Source of the DNA: Heloderma charlesbogerti
Lineage: Eukaryota > Chordata > Lepidosauria > Squamata > Helodermatidae
Assembly: GCA_026122225.1 (NCBI GenBank)
Contig: JANEZZ010002766.1
Location: forward strand, 124,001 to 188,000
DNA: 64,000 nucleotides
Direction of reading: 5' to 3'
Part shown: one piece after another, positions 47,001-56,000 of the stretch
Layout of the letters: each line of letters starts with the position of its first letter
How positions within the stretch are numbered: position 1 is the stretch's first letter
Program-made: the position numbers and the translations under genes
Notes under the pieces: model-generated
Seen by the model: the letters and a program-made list of their open reading frames with translations, nothing else
Databases searched by the model: none
What the model was told of the DNA's origin: nothing

Positions 47001-50000
47001 TATATTTACATTTTATAAACAAGATCTAAAGAGAGATGAAGAACGAACGTGGGATTGCTTTGCATCTTACAATTTGAATGGAAAAATGGGGGGGAGTGAA
47101 GAAAAAGTGGGTTAATCTTTTGCCACACTTTGATTAATTTTTGGTAGGGTTATCTCAGACCAGGTAACATTACCTGAGTGGGGGTGGCTAGATTGACCTT
47201 GCAGACTGCCAGCTAACCATCCTTGCTTTATAGCAGGGGTGCAGAACTTCAGGCTCTGTGCCAAAGTCAGCCCTCCAGGGGTCCCAATCCAGCTTTCCTA
47301 GGGGCCTGAGATGTCCACACCCCTTCCTCTGGCCCAGCATTTTCCCTCAACTAATCGGGGTTTGCTGGCTTTTGCATGAGCTTTTCCACTTTATAAAAGA
47401 TTGAAATGCCTTTCCTAAGGCTTAGTTACTGGCAGTGACTGGGTTTATTTATTTATCTATTACATTTATATCCCGCCTTTTTTCCTCCTTAAGGAACCCA
47501 AGGTGGGTTCACACAACACAATAACCCACACTCAAGGGTTGAGAGTATGGGGTGTCATTGAACTGTGGGTGGTTGTTGAAACGTGGGTTATTGTGTTTTC
47601 TGAACCCAGCTGTGATAACAAACCATGGTTTGATAACCACGAACAACCCACAGTTCACAACCCAACAACAATCCATGGGTTCTTGTAACATATGCCTGTT
47701 ATATTAATGTATGTGTTTGCATTGTTAAATGTGTTAATAGAGTGTTAGAGAGTGAATGAAAGGTGGGAGGGGCTTGTGTATAAGGATTCTGAGGTTATAA
47801 AAAGAATGAATTCACAGAGGATGGATAGGGCCTTAGGGACTGATGAAGCTACATCTAGTGAGTGGGGTTTTGGGAATAGGATTTAGAAAGGGTAGAGTAG
47901 GTAGGTAGGTAGGTAAGGACCAAGCACAGATTGATTAATAATAATATATAACTCTTCTTATGTTAAATACATTTTTATTTGTTTGTTTTTTAACTACAAA
48001 ATCCCACGTGTTGGTTTGTCTTATTGTACTACCATTAGAAAAACATATTTCCTTGTTATTTCTCCTGTATTGGACAGAGGGAACCAATTAGCCATATTGA
48101 GTGTCTCTTTGACACAGAGAGTAAAGGGGCTGAAGCTCTGAGTGTCAGTGAGGACAACCGCCCAAAGTGGAGGCAGACATCCTGAGGGTTTTTGCTCATT
48201 CATCAGGTGGACAGTGGAGAAGGTAGAACCCAGGGCAGGAATGTCCCAGTTCTCTTTATGTTTGTGGTCAACAAATCATGGTTTGTTAGTGCAGCTGGAT
48301 TCAGGCAACACGATAATCCATGGTTCAACGACAACCCACACTCAATCCTTGAGTGTGGCTTATTGTATTGTATGAACCCAGTCAGTAAGAGCTTTAAGCT
48401 AAAATGTGCTGGTATTCGGGCCCCACCTCCTTCACCTTCCGCCCAGCCTATCACTGGAATGTGGCCCCAAGAGCTTCTTCGAAATGGAATTCAGCTTGGG
48501 TTGAAAGAGGTCCAACACCCTTACTTTTATAGCATGTCAGGTCAAATTATAAGAATACAGCATGTCACACTGCTCCACCCAATCTAAAGCAAGCTAGCTT
48601 GCATGAACTCACTGTTATTTAAGGAGAGAGAGGGAAAGATTGCAACTACTTACGCTGTGGATATCCCTGTCGTGCCCCAACCTGCGAGTACATGTTATAG
48701 CCAGGAGGTGCAGGCTGAGGTGGTGGTACATTCGGATTGATGGACCCTGGCATAATAAACCCTGGAGGAGGAGGGGCATTTTCTCCCTGCGAAACAAATG
48801 AGGTGAAAAATTAAAATAAAGTTAGGTTTGCTTTGTGGCAGCAATGAAGGACGGACCTGGGATTATGGTTTTCCTATGTAAAGGTTCTAAACTTACAGCA
48901 GCCATTAGCCCATGTGTCATTCCTTTCTACTGTCCACCGTTATCATATGACCATCTTTGCACGCCAGGGAGTTTGAATGAAAAGATAGACTATGTAACAG
49001 GCTACCAAGAAGCTGGCAATGTTAATCTGCAAAGACATTGGTGAAGTGGCGCAACCTAATGTATGCTGAATTTCTTACTGGAGGTGGGGGGGCATCTGTT
49101 TCAAGATGCTTTCTAGGGCTAAACCAGTTATTCTACTTGTTAGGGAGAAATCTGAGGATGGGGAAGGAAGCTTAGATGACTTAAGCCCATCTGTTCTGCC
49201 CCCACCCCCGGTTATAGTTAGGGGGCTTTATTGCTTACACTCAAAATTTGATTCATAGACCAGCTGACATTTTCTTTGGGCTCCTGCAAGGATCTTTAAA
49301 TACAGCAATAGCAACACGGGCGGTGGAATGAAACCTGATTGAATTGAAAACCTGAGACTGCTCCCCATATGGCCTGGAACGCATGGAGTTCCATACATAC
49401 AAAGTGTATGAGAAGGTAAGGGGGCGGTGGGGGGCAGGGGGTGGCACGAAGGATATGTGTGCAAGTGTCGATATTTCAAAGGTATATAGAAGGAGAGCAG
49501 ATCCTGCTCAAAGAGGAATAATGGATGTTATACCTGTGTCTCAGAGGGAGAGGCTGCAGAAGGATGGCTGGGAAGGGCAGTGGGGGTTTTGTTACTCCAG
49601 GTAGTGACAGTAGGGGCAACTCTAACCTGAATTGAACAGAGAGATACCAATCATGGAAAAATTAAAAAAATTAAAAATAAAATAAAAATAAAAATAAAAA
49701 CCTGAAGGTTGTCAAAACAGCCAGAATGCTCAAAGGCGCACTAATGAAAGCAAACGAGGTTTTCTAGATTTCATGCCATTTTGTAATGAGGCTCAATTAT
49801 GATCTTGGTTGTGGCACGCTAGGAGGCAAGCAGCAAGGACACGGAGGCAAGTGGACAGACAATGCGCATGACACGCGTGGGGAAGACAGGCAGCAAACAC
49901 TTAGCGGCGCTCTGCAGTCTTAAGGACAGATCTGATCATGCCCTTCTGTCAGACTGACGGTTACACTGCCCCTTTGCAACATTTGCCACAGACAAAAATT

Positions 50001-53000
50001 GACAGCAAACTGCAGCCTTGGCGCCAAATGCTTTATAGATGAAAGAATTAAACGGACGCACACTTGTCGATGTTAGAACATTTAAAAATAGTGATCCTCA
50101 TATGTCATGCTTGTAAAGGAACGTCCATTGTTAAGACATTAATACAGGAACCCATGTGCAGCGTGCGGCATGAAATCCCAAACATACAAGTAAAGATTCT
50201 GGGGTGGGCTGGTGGTGGGGGAATACCGACTCGCGCAAAATACTAGAGTGCTGTATGTCTCACCACAGCTGCTGGATTGGGATTACAGAATTAAAACATG
50301 GACCCGTACATAAGACACATATGGCCTCTGCAAAAAAACAATACACGGAGTTGTGTAATTAAGCTACAAAAAGGAAAGGACTTCGTCCATTTATCAATTT
50401 TTACAAAGTCCATATGTGTTTTGTGCAGTTGTCCATATCTTAATTCTATAATCCCAAACCAGCAATCCACTTTCTGTCTGCATACTGGTGTACACTGAAG
50501 TCTCAGAAAGAGATAGGCGTCCATTTGTGTTTTGGTGTTCAACCCAGAAACAATCAGGAAACAATACATGCTTCTCAAGCCCATGAAATTAAATATATGC
50601 ACATGGTTTCAAGCATAAAGTGCCCCATTCCCTTTCAAACTATGCTTGGCCATTCAGTATCATAGTTTTTCTCTTTGCTAAACAGCAATGGCCTGGGTAT
50701 GAACATAACGGCATGACTTGTAAACCATGGTTTGCAGAAGTACAGAATTCCCCTCCCGCGGTTTCCTTTGACCACCATTTAATATTATGCTGGCACCAGC
50801 ATGAACATGTTTAAAGCTAACCAGGATTCCTGTGACCATGATTTTTTAAAGCACACTTCAAAGTTTGCTTATGAGAGGAATCCTGGTTAGCTTAAACCAG
50901 GTTTGCATGATGTTACACTGCGAGCAGTACTGGACATTCCCAAACCTGTCTTTGCCAGGGTCACACAAACATGGAGACGAAGAAGTATTTGTTGGGGAGA
51001 ATTAGCAGACAGGATGCAAGGGTGCTTAACTCTTTCCCTGCCCAACCTTTCTCCCTCCTCGTTCCCAACTGTTCTTAATCATTCCCCTCACCCTCAAAGC
51101 CAGGCTCCAAAACTGGAAGGAAAGCAGGCTTGCATGGAAATGGCTGTGGGGAACATTTGCAGGCACAGGAGGATTAAGCACCCATCCCTCTCATCACAGA
51201 GCTGTAACAGTTGGGAAGGACCTTGGTGGTCAGCTAATCCAACCCCCTGCTCAATGCAGGATTGCAGCTAAAGCATCTCTGACCAGCGGCCAGCCAGACT
51301 CCGCTTAAATCCAGCAAAGGAGAGCCCACTATCTCCCGAGGCAGCCTATACCACTGTCCAACAGCTCATACTGTCAGGAAGTCTCTCCTAATATTTAGCT
51401 GAAATTTGCTCCCCCTGCCACTTCTACCCTTTGGTTCTAATCCTGCCTTTGGAGCAACAGAAAAAAGTCTGCTCTGTCTTCTGTATGACAGCCTTTCAGA
51501 TATTTGAAAAACACTATGATGTCTCCCCTAAATCTTCTCTTGTTCTGACTAAGCACCCAACTCTTCCAACTGTTCCTCATCTCCCCTATCCTCTTTATTC
51601 ATGTTACCTTGGCAAATGCCAGCTTGGGAGCAACCATTTGCCAAGACAACGTAGTTCCACGCTGAAATGTCTCTCCACGCAACAAGAAGAGAAACGTCCT
51701 TGAGACAAAACATATTTCCTTTTGTTCACCATTTTGTTAATGGCGTGACTAAATCTTATTTATGAAAAAAATGATATACTGCCTTTTAGCTCTAGAAATG
51801 ACTAAGGCAGTTTACAGAAATTAAAATCTCATTACAATTAAAACCAAAAACCATTAAAAGCCAGAATTAAAAAAAAAAGATAAAATGGAACCATAGCTGG
51901 AAAGATTAAAATACACTAAAAGGCTGGCGGAATAAGAATCTCTTAAAAACCATCTGCCTAAAAGATATCAAAGAAGGGGCCAGTCTGGCTTCTCCCGAAA
52001 GGGAGTTCCATTCTGTATTTTATATGCTATTTTTTCTTTAAATACCCAATAATAACATATACATTTTAGAGACTGACCTGGTTCACACTTAACAACAACC
52101 CAGAATATGGGTCGAGTATGGGTTGTAGTTGAATTGTGGGTTGTCGTTACATGTGAACCCTGCACTATAGTTTAACTATGGGTTGTTAAGCACAAACAAC
52201 CCAGAGTTCATAACCCAACAACAAACCATGGCTTCTCTTCCTGGGTTGTTCATAGTTAACCACTCATAGTTAAACCATAGTACAGGGTTTGCACATAATG
52301 ACAACCCACGATCCAAGAGCAACCCATGATTCAACAACCCATTCTCACTCAACCTATACTCTGGGTTGTCGTTGCATGCAAACCAGGCCATTCTCTCTTT
52401 CCTTATTTTGGTTTCAGAAGAGATTTGCCCTCTTTGCCTTATCATAGATCAGCCTTCCCCACCTTGGTGACCTCCAGATGTATTGGACTGCAAGTCCCAT
52501 CATGCCATGCTTGCTATTCCTCCTTGCCCATGACTCATAGCTTTGCATATGGCAGGTATAAAAGTAGTCGGTTATACTTGGCAAGGCAGTATCACCAAAT
52601 TCCTTCGGGCTATGCAGTAATACATCTTACTACATCTGCAGTTCTAAACTGTTTTTGCCATCTCAAACCAGTCCTTAGCAATAGTGTTTTCTGAACCGGA
52701 ACTATACCTCCAACCAGTCACCCTCCTATTAGGCTTGGATATACCAGGCTTCCCCAACCTGGTACCCTCCAGATATTTTAGACTACAACTCCCATCAGCA
52801 CCAGCCAGCATAGCCAGTGCTCATAAATGATGGGAGTTGTCGTCCAAAATATCTGGAGGGCACCAGGATGTTAAAGGCTCAGATATACAGACAGCCCCTT
52901 TCTCTGCATCGTACCTCCCATTCTCTAATAATTAATTTGGCCTCCTCAGGAATAGATGCAGACTGTTGACAAAGTAATTGCTTTTAATTGGCTCTCCCCA

Positions 53001-56000
53001 ACCTAGAACCTCCCATTCCCTAATAACTGCTTTTAATTGGCTCTACCACCTAACCCTGACTCATATGTACCTGCATATCTTTTCAGCACACAATGGGCTG
53101 ACAAAAGCCCACCCCAACCAAGTGTGCTTTTGCTGCATCCGCTCTCCTTGAGCTGCTCTTATCCCACCTGCCTGGTGGCGAGGCCTGAAGAAAAATCTGA
53201 CTCCAATTCTGCTTCCAGGTCAAACTGTGCACGCTAACAAAAGCAATTAACTGCAAAACCAATAGGTGTTGATTATTGGGAGGGGGAGCAGTTAATTGCT
53301 TTTGTTAACATGCACCCTTTGACCTGAGGGAGGAGAAGAGAAGAAGCTCCCCAAAGATCGTTGCCAGAGGGCCCATAGCCTCTAGTGCCGGCCCTGCCCA
53401 ATTCATTTGGGGCAATGGAACAAAGAGCTGCAGGTTGCGCTCTTCTCATCTATAAAACAGCCACACAAGTAAGACCTACAGAAGTTACTAGCCTATAACA
53501 ATGTTCAGCAACCACTCTGTCCACAAACATCTCTTCCCTGCTAGCCATTTGTGGCCTGAACAACAGCCTAAAAGAACAACTCATTTCTTTTCCAGTTTAT
53601 AAATACCTCCCTACTTGGTCATCTGTGAGAAAATTCTTGCTCACCATAGACAACCAAGACAGGTTATTTATTTATAAGCTTGCTATAAATGGGCTACTTT
53701 AACTAAGTTCTAAGATTGCTCTCACAGCTGTTGGGCAAATATATTGGTAGACTACAGAGACATACGCTTTGGAGGGAAATTAGCTAGCTTATTCTCAGCT
53801 GAAGAGATAGCGGTAAACATGACTGAAATTCAAGACCCACATAGGGAATTAAAGCAAGGGGGCAGGGGGAGGAAATCAGACAAAAGAATCTTCCAAGCAG
53901 TATTTGGGTGCCTGAACACTTAAGTGTTTAAAAGTGCATTTTACATTAATAAAAGCTGGTTTGCCATCACATGAAACTTCAAGCAGGATGGTGGATTTCC
54001 AAGAGCGCTTTCTAGAAATGAAGTACAAGATGCATTTGTACAAACTGTAAAAAGCACACACACAAGTTACTATTCAAAAGGCTTGCAAGAGGCACTTCAT
54101 ACCCACGCCAGTGACAGTGACGCGCAGAACACAAAATGGAACGATTCAAACAACAATGTTTTGAGTGGCCTAACCAGAAGTTTAAGTGTGTCTGCTGAAG
54201 AGGTCCTTTACCTGCTGGTAATATTGCTGGGCGGGGACTTGTGGCATCTGCATCTGGCCAGCTGCAGGCCCGACTCTTCCCTTGGCTGCAAATTGTCTCT
54301 CATAAGGTGCCTTCGATGCCTCTGGGCCCCTGGGAAGCTCTCCTTGAGCTCTACAAATTCTGTCCCGCAACTGCACAATGTTTGGCTGCAAACCATAAAA
54401 CAAGGAATTTTACACACACACATAGGACCAGTGAGCCCGGTTCATTCCCCAATTTTTAGAACAGCCTTCTTTGACCTGATGCCCCCCAGATGTTTTAGCT
54501 GGGGCATGCTGGGAGCTATAGCCCAACACATCTGGAGGCCACCAGGTTGAGGAAGGCTGCTTTAGAAGGCAATCTAAATTGGGCTAGCTTAATTCAGACA
54601 GTACGCAAGCTACATTTGTTATTCAGCAACCTCCAGAAGTGTGACACCTCACCACCCCAGTATGGGGGAACGTCGAGCATCATGAACATGAGTCAAAATG
54701 TCTGAAGGAATTTACATCAAGTTCCCCCAGAGGAAAGGGAAGGAATTCTCAGGGTAAAAGACATAAAAAGACCCCTCAGAGAGAGACATGGGGAGAGGAA
54801 CTGTCAGGCACAGTTGTATGGTGACGGCGACAGCAGTTCCTATAGTTCCAGTTAAGCCTTTGCTCCCATTTTGAGTTTCTCCCTAAATACACTGCCATTT
54901 TGCAGGCTATCAGGCAGTGTTTCACCTCTCACTTTAATACACAGAAAACCCCACCACCAAGTAGTAAAATGAATGAGCCTGGTAGGTGAAAGAGAGCCAG
55001 TGTGGTATAGCGGTTAGAGTGTTAGACTAGGACTTGGGAGATCGGGATCTAGTCCCCACTCGGCCATGAAGCTCATTGGGTGACTTTGGGCCAGTCACTG
55101 ACTCTCAGTCTAACCTACCTCACAGGGTTGTTGTGAGGATAAAATGGAGAGGGGGACCATGGAAGCTGCCTTGGGCTTCTTGCAAGAGGAAAATGGTGGG
55201 GGATAAATGTAATAATAAGTAAATAAATAAATGAAACGTCTCCAAATGTCAGTTTTATCTGGTATCTATATTGCAAGAGAAAGTTTCCTGTGTTTTCAAA
55301 GTCTGTTCATCTAGCGTAAGGCAAAAGAAGAAGAAAAACGAAAAAAGATGCAGCAGCGAAGCCCATTTACCTGGTTGGTGTTAGCAGGAAGGAAAGCTAA
55401 TGCTGCAGCAATGCTGCCCTGCGAAGCCAAGAGGTTGGCATACTGACTCATCCTTTCAGCCAGAAGTGCCCCTACAGCATTGGCATCCATCACCTGTGTC
55501 TGCTGGACTGCCTTGCGTAGGATTACCACTTTTTCAATGAGGTCCTGGAAGGAGAAGGGAAAAGAGGTGACAGCTAAGTGGAAAGCAGAGCACAACTCGA
55601 CGAAGAGCTTTACTAATGTACGCGGTTCTAATCTGCAGGGGTTGATGGAGGTGATGGTGGTAGTCACATCCCTTTTAAGGGGGATGGGAGTTGTGCTGGA
55701 GCACAGATACTGCAACCCATTAAATTACACAAGGCCACAGTTGGCTTATTTTCACAAGCCCAAGTACCAGAAATGGCAAGCTATAACCTTGCAGCTGATC
55801 AACATTTGAGAAAAAAGTGTGCGAACCATTTGTTTGTTAGCTTTACACTAGGGGTTGACGGCACATGGCTTGCAAGTCACGTACAGCCCTCCTATCCTCA
55901 AGTGCGGTCCCTGCAGCTGTACTGCTGAATTTGGTGGTGGCACAAAATAATAACTGGCAAACCGCTATTTTGGTGGCAAAAAGCTACAGAGGCGTACAAA

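Larger units (their letters stand above)
47234..48524 (+). mobile_element. hAT MITE family A, split by a nested insertion
   Basis: CAGGGGTGCAGAACTTCAGG at the left. Family A sequence stops at 47436 within TTACTGGCAGT and resumes at 48384 with AGTAAGAGCTTTAAGC. Outer flanks CTTTATAG (47226-47233) and TTTTATAG (48525-48532) match at 7 of 8, the expected hAT duplication. Confidence 0.8.
45983..48653 (-). other. SEC31A: SEC31A intron
   Basis: Contains a family A MITE (47234-48524) itself broken by a Harbinger-like element (47437-48383), which in turn carries a SINE tail. The part 45983-47230 is featureless. Confidence 0.85.
48787..54211 (-). other. SEC31A: SEC31A intron (5.4 kb)
   Basis: Repeats: an (AAAAT)n run (about 49663-49701), a palindromic fragment (50690-50912), CR1 (51200-51700), a non-LTR piece (51740-52015), palindromic MITEs (52075, 52452, 52745, 53217). 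The segments 48840-49650, 49705-50680 and 53330-54200 show no recognisable feature. Confidence 0.85.
54386..55370 (-). other. SEC31A: SEC31A intron
   Basis: Holds a family B MITE (54462-54562) and a MIR-like SINE (54992-55233); otherwise featureless. Confidence 0.9.
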
